From NCBI GenBank assembly GCA_002840095.1, contig PGZL01000012.1:1-64000 (forward strand): DNA of 64,000 nucleotides. The letters are read 5' to 3'. Position numbers and translations under genes: made by a program. The notes beneath the pieces are model-generated. The model had not been told where the DNA came from. It saw only the letters and a list, made by a program, of their open reading frames with translations, and ran no database searches. Source of the stretch: Gammaproteobacteria bacterium HGW-Gammaproteobacteria-1. Its GTDB lineage: Bacteria; Pseudomonadota; Gammaproteobacteria; Thiohalomonadales; Thiohalomonadaceae. This document shows, in pieces, positions 35,042-43,999 of the stretch (positions within the stretch are counted from its first letter, which is position 1; each line of letters begins with the position of its first letter).

Positions 35042-36781
35042 TCAGCGGTAGCGGTAGTTCTCCTCCACTGCCTCGCGGGTCAGCACCCCGTAGATGCGGT
35101 TGATCAGCGGCGCGGTGGGACGCTGCACGTAAAGCACCTCGGCGTGGCTGCTCTGCAGGGTCTCCAGCGCTTCCTGCAGGGTGGCCTGGAGATGGATGGG
35201 CGCCAGGTCCCGGCGTCGCGCCGGGATGGCCAGCAAATCGAATTCGCCCGCCTCGCTCTCGCTCAAGGCCCGCGCCAGATCGGCGGCGGGCAGCAGGGTG
35301 AGCGGCGGGCCGTCGTCGCGCACCAGCAGCCAGTGCGGGTTCTCCGCCAGCAGCTGCTCGGCCGCGGCACGCTCCAGGCGCGATGGACACTCGATGTAAC
35401 GGCGGTCCATCACCGCCGCCACGCCGACGCGGCGCAGCGACTGGGCCACCGGGTCGTTGCGATAGTCGAGGCCGCGGGCGCGCATCAGTGCCAGATATAC
35501 AGATTCCTGTTTGAACACCTCGCGCGCCACCATGTTGGCGATGACCACCACCAGCATGCCGGGCAGGATGATGTTGGGGTTGCCGGTCAGCTCCAGCAGG
35601 GCCATCAGCGCCGCCAGCGGCGCCTGCAGGGTGGCGCTCATCATCGCCCCCATGCCCACCATGGCGTAAAAACCCGGCGAGGAGGCGTGCTGCGGATTGA
35701 GCATGCCGCCCAGCACGCCGAGCGCGCCGCCGGCCGCCGCACCGATCACCAGGGTCGGGCCGATGAGCCCGCCGGGCAGGCCGAGCCCCAGCCCTACCGT
35801 CGTCGCCAGCAGCTTGAACACGGCGATGGCCAGCAGCAGCCCCAGCCCCACCTGGCCCAGCAGCACGCCGCTCACCGTGTCGTAGCCCACCCCCATGATC
35901 TGCGGCACCACCATGGCCAGCAGGCCGACAAGAGCGCCGGCCAGGGTGGTGCGCAGCCACAGCGGCACCCTGGGCAGCGCGGCGGAACTGAGGCGCAGCA
36001 GACGGATGAACGCCGCCGACAGCGCGCCCAGCACCAGGCCGATAAGCACCAGCCAGGGCAGGTCCCACAGCGACTGCATCTCCAGCGCCGGCACGCTGAA
36101 GGCGGTGTCGGCGCCGAACACCGCGCGGGTCAGCACCGCACCGCTCACCGCGGCGAGGATCACCGGCGTGAACCCGGTGATGGTGTATTCCATCATCACC
36201 ACTTCCATGGCGAAGATGACGCCGGCGATGGGCGTGTTGAACGAGGCGGCAATGGCCGCCGCCGTGCCGCAGGCCACCAGGGTGCGAATGCTGTTGTTGG
36301 GCAGGCCCAGGCGCTGGCCCACCTGGCTGCCGCTGGCCGCGCCCAGGTGGATGCTCGGCCCCTCGCGTCCCACCGAATGGCCGCTGATCAGGCAGATCGC
36401 CGCACCCGCGAACTGCACCAGCAGGTTGCGCAGCGGCAGGTGGCCCTGGTGATAGGTGAGCCGCTCCATCACGTGCACCACGCCGACCAGGCGCTGCGCC
36501 GGCGGCAAGGCCTGCAACAGCAGTCCCACCAGCAGTCCGCCCGCCGTGGCGACGGCCAGGCGCAGCCACGGCGCCAGCGATTCGAATGCATCCGGCTGCG
36601 CCTCCGGCAGCCAGGCCCGCTGCCCCAGATCGATGACCAGACGGAACGCGACAATCACCGCCCCGGCCAGCAGGCCGCTGATCATGCCGAGCACGGCGAG
36701 CTGCGGCAGCGCCTCCATGGCGGCGAGGCGTTCGGTGAGGTGATCGAGACGGGCGCGGAGATCGCTGCGGAAATTTTTCAT
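35042..36781 (-). CDS. CLC chloride channel/transporter with CBS pair
   Basis: The 579 residues show the CLC membrane fold (about 25-430) with the anion-selectivity motif GREGPSIHLG and its gating glutamate. A second conserved loop is in GFTPVILAAVSGAV, and a third in GLPGGLIGPTLVIGAAAGG. The cytoplasmic C-terminus holds a CBS pair (about 445-575, including VMDRRYIE). The second CBS ends at the stop with no truncation. Bacterial CLC proteins exchange chloride for protons or conduct chloride, and the sequence alone does not decide which. The gene is followed upstream on the same strand by the GT-B-like gene with a 7-bp gap, so the two are probably co-transcribed. Confidence 0.93.
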   Translation of the reverse strand: MKNFRSDLRARLDHLTERLAAMEALPQLAVLGMISGLLAGAVIVAFRLVIDLGQRAWLPEAQPDAFESLAPWLRLAVATAGGLLVGLLLQALPPAQRLVGVVHVMERLTYHQGHLPLRNLLVQFAGAAICLISGHSVGREGPSIHLGAASGSQVGQRLGLPNNSIRTLVACGTAAAIAASFNTPIAGVIFAMEVVMMEYTITGFTPVILAAVSGAVLTRAVFGADTAFSVPALEMQSLWDLPWLVLIGLVLGALSAAFIRLLRLSSAALPRVPLWLRTTLAGALVGLLAMVVPQIMGVGYDTVSGVLLGQVGLGLLLAIAVFKLLATTVGLGLGLPGGLIGPTLVIGAAAGGALGVLGGMLNPQHASSPGFYAMVGMGAMMSATLQAPLAALMALLELTGNPNIILPGMLVVVIANMVAREVFKQESVYLALMRARGLDYRNDPVAQSLRRVGVAAVMDRRYIECPSRLERAAAEQLLAENPHWLLVRDDGPPLTLLPAADLARALSESEAGEFDLLAIPARRRDLAPIHLQATLQEALETLQSSHAEVLYVQRPTAPLINRIYGVLTREAVEENYRYR

Positions 36782-36788
36782 CCCGCGA

Positions 36789-37862
36789 TTATGCCAGACG
36801 CGCCAGGAGCGCAGTCACCGCCTGCGCCACGCCCTCCGCCGCACGGGGCGCCGGCTTCGGCGCCTGCCACAGGGTGTGCAGGCGCGGCAGAAAGCCGCCC
36901 TGTGCCAATTCATCGCGCGGCACCGCGGCACAGGGCAACTGCCGCTCCAGCCAGCGCACCAGCCACGGCTCCTCCGGCCAGTCCACCCGCGGCACGTACA
37001 ACAGCGGCACCCCGGCGCAGGCCGCCTCGGCAAAGGTGCCGTAGCCCGGCTTGGTCAACACCGCATCGCAGGAGGCGAGCACGTCGGAAAACGATATGTC
37101 CATACCCTCCAGCACCAGCGTATCGCTCCGCGCCGCATGCCAGTCGCGTTGCATCACGTAGCGCACGCCGGGCACCACGGGCCAGTTCTCCAGCGGCGGC
37201 CGGAAGGCGATGCCGCCCATGGCCACCAGCACCAGCCGCTCGCCCGCGGCGAGGTGCATGCGTTCGTCGATGGCCGCGCGCTGCGAGCGCCCCACCATGG
37301 CCAGCGGCCCGATGTCCTGCGCGTTGTCCAGATCCGCCATGGGCATCGCCGGTTCGCTGCGCAGAAACACCTGCGCACCGTTGTAGGCCGCGAGCATGTC
37401 GTCCTGGATGCGCGCAGCCTCCGGCAATGCGCCGCAAAAATAGCGGTAGATGTCCGCCCAGTTGAGACAGCACATGGCCACGGCGGGAATACCCACGCGC
37501 GCCGCCGCAGCCAGGGTGAGGTAGGGAATGTCGGCCAGGATCACATCCGGCGCCGTCCGCTCCAGCTCCCGCGCCACGCCGTCGACACGCCGCGCCCAAT
37601 CGGCATGAAACGCCCCGTAGCGCGCCGCGCTCCCCGCCGTGTCCACCTCCAGCGCGCTGTGCATCACCATGCCGAAATCGTCCGCCACCGCCTGGTGCAC
37701 GAACGGCTCCGCGATGCGCCGCGCCAGCACCTCGCGCGGCAGGCCGCAGCGCACGGTGAGTTGCAGATCGGGTATGTGCTCACGCAAGACGTTCAGTACC
37801 GGCGCGGTTTGCGCCAGGTGGCCGTAACCGTGGGCGGAGATGGCGGCGAGGAGATGAGGCAT
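36789..37862 (-). CDS. GT-B-fold glycosyltransferase-like protein
   Basis: This 357-residue protein resembles MGT/MurG-like GT-B enzymes. It has an N-terminal AISAHGYGHLAQTAPVL motif (glycine-rich acceptor loop) and a mid-domain ILADIPYLTLAAA. The C-terminal donor half contains VAMGGIAFRP and the sugar-nucleotide region LTKPGYGTFAEAACAGVPLLYVPR. The KPGYGTFAEA block is typical of the donor-binding helix. The substrate is unknown. No signal or membrane helix is seen. ATG 37862 with AGGAACCC upstream is preferred to a start nine codons earlier. It is next to the CLC gene. Confidence 0.75.
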   Translation of the reverse strand: MPHLLAAISAHGYGHLAQTAPVLNVLREHIPDLQLTVRCGLPREVLARRIAEPFVHQAVADDFGMVMHSALEVDTAGSAARYGAFHADWARRVDGVARELERTAPDVILADIPYLTLAAAARVGIPAVAMCCLNWADIYRYFCGALPEAARIQDDMLAAYNGAQVFLRSEPAMPMADLDNAQDIGPLAMVGRSQRAAIDERMHLAAGERLVLVAMGGIAFRPPLENWPVVPGVRYVMQRDWHAARSDTLVLEGMDISFSDVLASCDAVLTKPGYGTFAEAACAGVPLLYVPRVDWPEEPWLVRWLERQLPCAAVPRDELAQGGFLPRLHTLWQAPKPAPRAAEGVAQAVTALLARLA

Positions 37863-37895
37863 GGGTTCCTGTTGTAATGGGTGCGGCAACCAGCG

Positions 37896-38519
37896 TCAGG
37901 CGCCGACGATGAGAACGACGCCGACGGCGAACATCACGCCGGCAGCCAGCACGTTGAGCGCCCGCCCGGCAACGGCGGAAGTCCGGCGGCCCAGGCGAGC
38001 CGCGAGACAGGCGTAGACCAGTTTGACACCGCCGACAGCCAGTACCGCAATGAGTATTACATGGACGGCATCGGCATAGGTTACCAGCGCCAGGTTGATG
38101 AAGGCCGGCAGGAAGCCGAGGTAGAAAGCCACCGCCTTTTGATCGCCCAGCGTGATGAGCAGCCCGGTCGTGAAGCTGGAAAACAACGATCCGCTGTCCG
38201 CTTCCCGGGCGGCGGCGGCGACGCTGCCCTGGCGCCACAGGGCAACGCCCAGCCAGATCAGATACACGCCGCCGAGATACCTTGCCAGGAAGAACAGGTC
38301 GCCCATCGCCTCGACAAGCAGCGCCAGCCCGAACAGGGCCAGCAGGATGAACAGCACGTCCCCCGCCACCACGCCCAGGGCCGTGCAGGCGCCGTGGACA
38401 AATCCGGACGACGCCGCGCGGGCGGTAACCGCCAGCACGCTGACGCTCGGCACCGCGGCCAATACCGCCATGGCGCCGAAGAGGGCCGCGGCATCAACAA
38501 AGGTCAGGCTTGTTTCCAT
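37896..38519 (-). CDS. LysE/RhtB-family amino-acid exporter
   Basis: The protein has 207 residues with about six membrane helices. The family signature near the N-terminus, AVPSVSVLAVTARAASSGFVHGACTALGVVAGD, corresponds to the conserved P-G-P...G region of LysE/RhtB, although the first PGP is replaced by PSV. The central block YLGGVYLIWLGVALWR is typical. Members export amino acids or similar metabolites, and the substrate is not predictable. The start is ATG 38519 after a weak GGATCGGATATTTCC leader. It has the same orientation as the glycosyltransferase-like gene, 33 bp upstream of it. Confidence 0.85.
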   Translation of the reverse strand: METSLTFVDAAALFGAMAVLAAVPSVSVLAVTARAASSGFVHGACTALGVVAGDVLFILLALFGLALLVEAMGDLFFLARYLGGVYLIWLGVALWRQGSVAAAAREADSGSLFSSFTTGLLITLGDQKAVAFYLGFLPAFINLALVTYADAVHVILIAVLAVGGVKLVYACLAARLGRRTSAVAGRALNVLAAGVMFAVGVVLIVGA

Positions 38520-38583
38520 GGAAATATCCGATCCGGCGGGATCGCAGCGCACGTGGTACGGCTGCACGCCCGGCGTGCTTCTG

Positions 38584-39006
38584 CTATACCCGTCCCCGCT
38601 TCGTCATGAGCTTGGCGTCGAACCGCTCCCGCACGATGACGAAGCGCTCATGCCGCCCCCGGGAAATGATCTCCACGCCGTCATGGGCCTCCACCGCAAA
38701 CACCAGCTTTCGCCCGCTCACCTCGATGAGCTCGACCTTAGCCGTCACCTCCAGCCCGGGCGGCGTCGCCGCCTCATGGCTGACGTCGACATGCGTGCCC
38801 ACCGTCTGCTCCGCCGGCCAGTCCAGATACGGATTGATGGCCTTGATGCAGGCCCATTCCAGAAAGCCGACCAGGAAGCCGGTGGCGAACACCTCCGGCA
38901 TCGCCAGGAATTCCTCCGCCTCCGGGTACAGGGCGGGCACGGTCTTGGATGAAGGCACCACAAAACGGTGCTCGTAGGTGATGCCGGGCCTGAGGGTGTC
39001 TTTCAC
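38584..39006 (-). CDS. FlK-like hotdog thioesterase
   Basis: The 140-residue single hotdog-fold protein carries the FlK-type signature: MPEVFATGFLVGFLEWACI (glutamate in the central helix) and VGTHVDVSHEAATPPG (histidine of the catalytic set, then the substrate loop). Relatives hydrolyse short acyl-CoA esters, and FlK itself acts on fluoroacetyl-CoA. The true substrate here is unknown. No signal is present. It is likely in a loose run of same-strand metabolic genes (38519-40291). Confidence 0.86.
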   Translation of the reverse strand: MKDTLRPGITYEHRFVVPSSKTVPALYPEAEEFLAMPEVFATGFLVGFLEWACIKAINPYLDWPAEQTVGTHVDVSHEAATPPGLEVTAKVELIEVSGRKLVFAVEAHDGVEIISRGRHERFVIVRERFDAKLMTKRGRV

Positions 39007-39057
39007 GATTGATTCCCAGTCGATTTCAATGCTCTTGCTCCGGTCGCAGGCGCCTGT

Positions 39058-39606
39058 CTACTCCCGCCAATGCCGGGGATCATTCAAGGTGTCGGCGCAC
39101 TGCACCGTGCCGCGCACCCGACCGATGACGCCCGGCTTCAACTCCATCACCATCCAGGCGTCATCATGCCCGGCGGGGATCGCATACGGCGCATCAAATC
39201 CCAGCGCCCGCGCCGGCCTGAACCCGAAGCGTGAATAGTAGTCAGGATACCCAAGGACAAAGACCAGATCGACACCCGCCGCCGCAAGCTGTCGCATCCC
39301 TTCATTGATCAGGGCACTGCCTATGCCCTTGCCCTGCAGCCCCGGCAAGACCGCCAGCGGCGCCAGGATCTGCGCGGCAATGCCCTGCCCTTCGGGTTGA
39401 ATCTGTACCGCGGTGAAAAGTACATGTCCCACGACCCTGCCGTCCATCTCCGCCGCCATTGAGTACAGCGGCCTGGCACTCGCGTCGGCGAGCAAGCCCG
39501 CCACCAGGCCGACGATCTCCGGCCCCTGTGTGCTGCCGAAGGCTCCCTCATGGACCGCCGCAATGGCCGCCCGGTCCTCCGGCGTATCGAATCTGACCTT
39601 CACCAT
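39058..39606 (-). CDS. GNAT N-acetyltransferase (YhbS-like)
   Basis: The 182-residue GNAT fold has the acetyl-CoA pyrophosphate loop in VLPGLQGKGIGSALINEG (Q-x-x-G-x-G pattern). The YhbS-type block VLGYPDYYSRFGFRPA follows. The start is ATG 39606 (MVKVRFDTPED), because the longer frame overlaps the preceding reductase-like gene. The acceptor is unknown. It follows the DHFR-like gene by 16 bp, which suggests coupling. Confidence 0.88.
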   Translation of the reverse strand: MVKVRFDTPEDRAAIAAVHEGAFGSTQGPEIVGLVAGLLADASARPLYSMAAEMDGRVVGHVLFTAVQIQPEGQGIAAQILAPLAVLPGLQGKGIGSALINEGMRQLAAAGVDLVFVLGYPDYYSRFGFRPARALGFDAPYAIPAGHDDAWMVMELKPGVIGRVRGTVQCADTLNDPRHWRE

Positions 39607-39622
39607 AGTTTGGTGTGGAGAA

Positions 39623-40291
39623 TCACCACTTCTCATTCGCCATCCTTTGACGCCGGGCCAACTCCTTTTCACTCGGCTCGACACTCGCGAATGAACCGGG
39701 CCGGACATCGCCACCTGGTACATAGGTACTCATCACAACGCCGGTGGTCGAAACCTGGGAATGAACGAGCCGCAGTGCGAATGGCTTGACGGCGTCGTCA
39801 AAGAGGCGCTTACCCCGCCCAAGCACCACCGGGAACGTCCATACGTTGTACTCATCCACCAGCGAGGCGGCCTGCAGCGTCTGAATCAAATTGCCGCTGC
39901 CTATCACTTGCAGGTCAGGGCCCGGCTGGGCCTTGAGAGCGCTGACTGCCGGGCCCACATCGTCCTGGAGCAAGGTCGAATTGTTCCAGTGAAGCGCCGT
40001 CAAGGTGCGCGAAGCGACATGCTTCTTCACTGCATTGAGCGTCCTCGCAATCGGGTCGTCTTCGGGCTGGTATGGCCAGTAGGCCTCGAATATTTCATAG
40101 GTCCTGCGACCGAGCACCAGCTCCCGCCCCTTGCCGTCGAAACCCGCCACCGAGATGTCCATGGTTTCGTCCCAGTAGTTGAACGTCCAGCCGCCAAGGG
40201 TAAAGCCGCCGGTCGGGTCTTCTTCCGGTCCGCCGGGGGCTTGCATGATGCCGTCCAGCGACACAAACGTCGATACGATGAGCCTTCTCAT
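39623..40291 (-). CDS. Dihydrofolate-reductase-like (RibD C-terminal family) protein
   Basis: The 223 residues begin MRRLIVSTFVSLDGIMQAPGG, the hallmark of the RibD-C/YyaP-like reductase family, with GGWTFNYW and the NADPH-region VIGSGNLIQTL further on. True folate reductase activity is doubtful for this family, so an NADPH-dependent reductase of unknown substrate is the safest call. ATG 40291 has AGGAGTG upstream. Seventy earlier in-frame codons lack family similarity and are excluded. Confidence 0.87.
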   Translation of the reverse strand: MRRLIVSTFVSLDGIMQAPGGPEEDPTGGFTLGGWTFNYWDETMDISVAGFDGKGRELVLGRRTYEIFEAYWPYQPEDDPIARTLNAVKKHVASRTLTALHWNNSTLLQDDVGPAVSALKAQPGPDLQVIGSGNLIQTLQAASLVDEYNVWTFPVVLGRGKRLFDDAVKPFALRLVHSQVSTTGVVMSTYVPGGDVRPGSFASVEPSEKELARRQRMANEKW

Positions 40292-40415
40292 GGCAACACT
40301 CCTGTAGTGCGGTCCTGCGCCGCGGCAGCCATGGAAAAATATAGATGCAACCTTGTCCGAGAACACCCTGTCGGCAAAGCGTCTTTCAGGAGCGTTGTCG
40401 ACACCACCAGTGGTT

Positions 40416-41105
40416 TCAGTTGCCCTCTGCGTCGCTTTTCTGCTTTGCCGCTCTGCGCCGCCACCAGGCATGCAGCATTTTGAGCAATGCCGGGACCGCA
40501 AGCAGCAGACCGACCAGTAGCACGGTTGTCATCGCGCCGCCCAGTTCGGTCAGCGCCAGTTCGCCGCCGAAGTGGGCCAGCAGGAAGCTGGCAGGTATCA
40601 GCCCGAACAGGGTGGCCAGGGCGAAGCGCCAGGTCTTCAACGGCGTCAGGCCGGCACCGTAACTCACCAGATCGAAGGAGACGAACGGCAACAGGCGGGA
40701 AACGAACACCATCCAGGTGAGGGCGTTCTGCGACCCCAGCCAACCCAGCGTGACGCGTTCGCCGAACAGCTTGCGCAGCAGTTCATGCCCGAACAGGCGG
40801 GCAATACCGAAGGCAATGAGCGCGCCGATCTCCGCGCCGATGATGATGTAGAGAGTGCCCCATGCGTGGCCGTACACGGCCCCGGCAGCGAGGGCGATGG
40901 GGGCGCTGGGAAGGGGGTTGAGCACGATGGCCAGCGTCATCAGGCCGATGATCAGCAACGGCCCCCAGGCGCCGAGCGCCAGTGCCTGCCGCCGCAGCCA
41001 GTGCACGTCCATGACCTGTTCCAGGACGCCGCGGGCATCCAGCAGCACATAGGCCGCGATCAGGGCGGCCAGGATGAGCAGCGCAAGCAGCCAGCGCCGG
41101 GGCAT
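40416..41105 (-). CDS. TVP38/TMEM64 (DedA-like) membrane protein
   Basis: The protein has about 229 residues and five or six membrane helices. The family core reads NPLPSAPIALAAGAVYGHAWGTLY, then the conserved RLLPFVSFDLVSYGAGLTPL segment, in which the SNARE-associated family has F-P-x-D-x-x-x-Y-x-x-G. Family members are proposed lipid or ion transporters of the inner membrane. The C-terminus is highly basic (RRRAAKQK). The start is uncertain: ATG 41105 or one of the GTG codons near 41129, which would overlap the stop of the CopZ-like gene and imply translational coupling. Confidence 0.85.
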   Translation of the reverse strand: MPRRWLLALLILAALIAAYVLLDARGVLEQVMDVHWLRRQALALGAWGPLLIIGLMTLAIVLNPLPSAPIALAAGAVYGHAWGTLYIIIGAEIGALIAFGIARLFGHELLRKLFGERVTLGWLGSQNALTWMVFVSRLLPFVSFDLVSYGAGLTPLKTWRFALATLFGLIPASFLLAHFGGELALTELGGAMTTVLLVGLLLAVPALLKMLHAWWRRRAAKQKSDAEGN

Positions 41106-41112
41106 GGGATGG

Positions 41113-41541
41113 TCAGCGCCGGTCACCACGGGGAAAGTCTTTCAGGCAGCACCGCCCTGAGGGATTGCGCGTTTCGCAGGAACACAGGCCCAGCCGCGTC
41201 TTCTCAACCACGAATTCCCGCAGCGACGGCTCCGCCGCAGCGTCCTGCCGCGAGATGCCGAAGCAATAGCAGAGGGGAGCATCCGGCGAAGGGGCCTTGA
41301 TACCGACCGTGCCGCGCAGATCGTCCCGCAGGAGGGTCGAACCATCCTCACCGAAATAAACCACCTCGCAGGCCGGGTCGTCGCAGAAATAGTAGCGCTG
41401 CATGCCCTCCTTCCACTCCCAGGGGCGCCGGAGGTGATGGAGGATGGTTTGTACCGGGACTTCCGCATACTCGATGCCGTTGCGGGGGCATCGATGCCGG
41501 CGCGGTGTCGTCTCCCCCCGGGATGAGCAGCAATCTGACAT
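41113..41541 (-). CDS. CopZ-like zinc/[2Fe-2S] domain protein
   Basis: This 142-residue cysteine-rich protein is similar to the N-terminal zinc- and [2Fe-2S]-binding domain of archaeal CopZ. It has an N-terminal CC pair (MSDCCSS) and a CPRNG motif where relatives have a second cysteine. The block RYYFCDDPACEVVYFGEDG follows, then CYCFG and a C-terminal CSCETRNP...CC. It lacks the heavy-metal-associated domain of full CopZ. A role in copper delivery or reduction is plausible but unproven. GGAAGGAG lies ten bases before ATG 41541. The TVP38 gene follows within eight bases, so the two are probably one operon. Confidence 0.8.
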   Translation of the reverse strand: MSDCCSSRGETTPRRHRCPRNGIEYAEVPVQTILHHLRRPWEWKEGMQRYYFCDDPACEVVYFGEDGSTLLRDDLRGTVGIKAPSPDAPLCYCFGISRQDAAAEPSLREFVVEKTRLGLCSCETRNPSGRCCLKDFPRGDRR

Positions 41542-41885
41542 GGTGGGCAATACTCCTTCCAAGCTGCCGCCCTGACCCGTATGCCGGACAGCGTCTGCTG
41601 CATTGTAAGGCCGGGCATCACCACGGGCCTGATACCCGCCACGCATGAACTAGTGAGCTGAAACAGTTACGTCAAATGCCAATTGTCAAAATTCTCACGT
41701 GAATCGTAGTGGAACTTGCATATTTGCACTTCGTCCGTTAGTTCTTCTATGGCTGATCTGAACAAGTCTATGCTGGAATTCCCGGATCACACATATCACT
41801 GTGCCGCGGAGTCCTGAATTTCAGAGCGTGCCCCACCCTGCACCGCACAGCGTGAAACCCTATAAGAATAGTGGAGGAGTTAACA
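41542..41885. other. Intergenic region, no feature recognised
   Basis: These 344 bp separate the divergent CopZ-like and pentapeptide genes. The middle (about 41660-41770) is AT-rich and probably holds both promoters, but no clear -10/-35 pair or operator could be fixed. Confidence 0.5.
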
Positions 41886-42407
41886 ATGGCGATAAACCAC
41901 ACCCTAGGCGCCGCTGCAATCTGCGGCCTGCTCGCGCTGGCCTGCATGACACCGGCAGCCGCGTGGAGCGACAAGCTCGACGATACGCCCATGAACACCA
42001 CCTGCAAGCCGGAACCCCTGGCCCAGTGCTCCTGGGCCCGCATGCAGGGCGCAAAATGGGCCGGCGTGGACATTAGCGATGGCGCCCTGCAGGCAATACG
42101 GCTTGACGGTGCCGATCTGAGCCGCGCCAACCTGGCCCGCGCCAATTTTCAGATCGCCAACCTGGCCGGTGCCAACCTGATGGCGTCCAATCTTGAAGAC
42201 GCGCACCTGCACGCAGCCAACCTGCAAAACGCCAACCTCATGCTGGCCAACATGACGGGCGTCAATCTGCTGGACGCCGATTTGCGCGGCGCAAACCTGC
42301 GCGGCGCCAAACTGCAGCGGGCGATTCTGATCGCCGCCAAGCTGGAGGGCGCAACCTGGGTAGACGGTCACGTGTGTGCCGCGGGTTCGGTAGGTGAGTG
42401 CCGTTAG
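41886..42407 (+). CDS. Exported pentapeptide-repeat protein
   Basis: The protein has 173 residues with a signal peptide (about 1-24, ending AAA) and a cysteine pair just after it (CKPEPLAQC). From residue 70 to 155 it is a run of A(D/N)LXX pentapeptides (for example GADLSRANLARANFQ), which fold as a right-handed quadrilateral beta-helix. Such proteins are mostly binding or structural modules, so no function can be assigned. GGAGGAG precedes ATG 41886. It stands alone, just left of the cassette-like region. Confidence 0.87.
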   Translation: MAINHTLGAAAICGLLALACMTPAAAWSDKLDDTPMNTTCKPEPLAQCSWARMQGAKWAGVDISDGALQAIRLDGADLSRANLARANFQIANLAGANLMASNLEDAHLHAANLQNANLMLANMTGVNLLDADLRGANLRGAKLQRAILIAAKLEGATWVDGHVCAAGSVGECR

Positions 42408-42519
42408 ACCTCTCTGCCATCCCCGGCGGAAAACTCACCGGGAGGAACGGCTCTTGTCCTTTTGCCGGCAAAGGCAAGACCCGCTATCCTCACTACGGCC
42501 TTCAATCAGTGCCGTTCGC

Positions 42520-43035
42520 TCAGCCCGTATCGTATCGACTCATACACCATCTGCAACCGTTATAGCCCTGGTGCCTTATGGCTTCTTCAACTTCTGCAAT
42601 AGAATCCAGCTTGATTTTGTGACTTTCCAATATCGCGTCAAAGTGACATGCGGGCTGGAGATTTCTTGTGTCATGGATTTCAAGCGAATTGGTATTGCAC
42701 ACATAACGGCCACGATCACTCGTAACTGAACTTGGATTCGCAGCAGGCAGCGTTGGCTCCGGTTGTTGTAGATCCGCCTCGGGTGTTTGCGTTTTCTTCG
42801 TGAAATAAGCAATCCCGGCAAGGCCAGCGGAAGCAATGCCGACGACTGCACCTATAAGAACACCAACATTGCCCCCTAGGGCTCCCCCTACGGAGTTGCC
42901 GATCTGCTGACCAACTACAGCAGCAAGGGCGACTCCTACCACGATCGCTAATCCAGGAATGAAGATTGCCGCGATAACAGCCAACACTTTTTTTACGATC
43001 GGCTTCCACTCAAGCTTCTTTGCCTTCCATGCCAT
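42520..43035 (-). CDS. Membrane protein with glycine-rich helices and Cys-rich tail, unknown function
   Basis: The 171 residues hold a basic N-terminus (KAKKLEWKPIVKK), then two glycine/alanine-rich membrane helices (about 20-78, GGALGGNVGVLIGAVVG). A polar linker rich in P and Q follows, then a C-terminal domain of about 55 residues. It contains VCNTNSLEIHD, PACHFDAI and YNGCRWCM, a C/H arrangement seen in small metal-binding domains. AGGAGG precedes ATG 43035. Composition is less GC-rich than the core genes. It may be a cassette gene, but no attC-like site was recognised at its 3' end. Confidence 0.7.
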   Translation of the reverse strand: MAWKAKKLEWKPIVKKVLAVIAAIFIPGLAIVVGVALAAVVGQQIGNSVGGALGGNVGVLIGAVVGIASAGLAGIAYFTKKTQTPEADLQQPEPTLPAANPSSVTSDRGRYVCNTNSLEIHDTRNLQPACHFDAILESHKIKLDSIAEVEEAIRHQGYNGCRWCMSRYDTG

Positions 43036-43111
43036 GATGACCTCCTGACTTCGAAAAAGCGCACCAGGGTGACTCCGCCTCCTGCTCCCCGAAGGCACGG
43101 TTAACGCCCGG

Positions 43112-43216
43112 GGATATTTGGCGATATTTGGGATATTTGGGGGCAGAGTAAAAAACCATGACTTCAAATATCTTCGAGTTTTTACTCTGACCCTAAATAT
43201 CCCTAAATATCCTGCC
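43112..43216. repeat. Inverted repeat with GGGATATTTGGG/CAGAGTAAAAA arms
   Basis: The left arm (43112-43154) has GGGATATTTGGGGGCAGAGT then AAAAA. The right arm (43179-43216) is its imperfect complement (TTTTTACTCTGACCC then TAAATATCC). The GGGTCAGAGTAAAAA type end is common in REP/RAYT-related repeats, but no transposase is here. Confidence 0.75.
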
Positions 43217-43305
43217 AAAAGCATCAGCAAAGCAGAATTCCAGAGCCCCCAAATCCTTTTGTTAAGTGCGATTTCCAATCTTTCCACGAAGTTCTCCGCC
43301 CTTGC

Positions 43306-43399
43306 AGCTAACGTAGAGCCAACCGGCGCTGCGCCGCTTTATGGCGCGGCGTCCCGCGACCGAAGGAACTATCGAGTCCGGTTGAAAACATAGTTAAGG
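43306..43399 (-). other. Candidate attC site (degenerate)
   Basis: Core-like heptamers CCTTAAC and GTTAGCT (minus strand) bound 94 bp. Inside are the perfectly paired CAACCGG/CCGGTTG and GCCGC/GCGGC stems. It lies 3' of the lipoprotein gene, in the position an attC would occupy for that cassette. Confidence 0.4.
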
Positions 43400-43435
43400 T
43401 GTCTGTGTGAACTGTTTTTAGGCAATCTTCGACAT

Positions 43436-43909
43436 TCACTCAAAGCTAACACGAAAATATTTTTGGTTGACGCCCTTAAGGCCTAGCGTCATGCCATATT
43501 CGGGATTCTCGCCCAAGTCCTTTTCTGACACGCGGAATCTGTTCCCTTCAACATGAAACTGCGCTTCGTAAACGTGGCGCGGCTTCATTCCTGTAACTGT
43601 AAACTCTGTTTCTCCTTGTCGATACGAAGAGACGCTATCGTGGATGCTGAGTCTAATCTTAAATTTGTGATCTCCAGGAACAACCCTGACCCAAATGGGA
43701 CATCCAACCTCCCAGCAACTCGTCTCTTTCCCATCAACGCTTAAAATCTGCCCGTTAGCACTACCCACGAATCCAGCGGTAGAAAAGACCGCCGTGTCTG
43801 AAAGTGGACGCGAGGAGTCCGAGTACATCACATATGGCTTTGTATGAAAGGTGCTCATACACGCCGATGTGCTAAGCATAAGCATCACAACAAGTAATAG
43901 GCGTTTCAC
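43436..43909 (-). CDS. Lipoprotein of unknown function (probable cassette gene)
   Basis: The 157 residues begin MKRLLLVVMLMLSTSAC, a lipoprotein signal with lipid attachment at Cys17. The rest is a beta-rich domain with two cysteines (SCWEVGC) likely to form a disulphide. The start codon is GTG 43909 with AGGAG nine bases upstream. The core heptamer GTTAGGG of the neighbouring attC-like site (43927-43993) lies about 20 bp before it, as expected at the start of an integron cassette. AT content is higher than in the chromosomal core. No family could be named. Confidence 0.75.
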   Translation of the reverse strand: MKRLLLVVMLMLSTSACMSTFHTKPYVMYSDSSRPLSDTAVFSTAGFVGSANGQILSVDGKETSCWEVGCPIWVRVVPGDHKFKIRLSIHDSVSSYRQGETEFTVTGMKPRHVYEAQFHVEGNRFRVSEKDLGENPEYGMTLGLKGVNQKYFRVSFE

Positions 43910-43926
43910 TTTTTTCTCCTAATTGA

Positions 43927-43993
43927 CCCTAACGTCTGAATTTGCCGGACTGCGCGGCTTTTCGCGCAGGTCCGGTGGAATGATGGGTTGGGC
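43927..43993 (-). other. attC-like recombination site (best candidate)
   Basis: The 67-bp site is bounded by CCCTAAC and GTTGGGC, matching RYYYAAC and GTTRRRY with one mismatch in total. The centre pairs CCGGACTGCGCG with CGCGCA-G-GTCCGG, a 12-bp stem with one unpaired G, the typical extrahelical base of attC. It starts seven bases from the stop codon of the minus-strand gene at 44000. Confidence 0.6.
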
Positions 43994-43999
43994 GGCTTG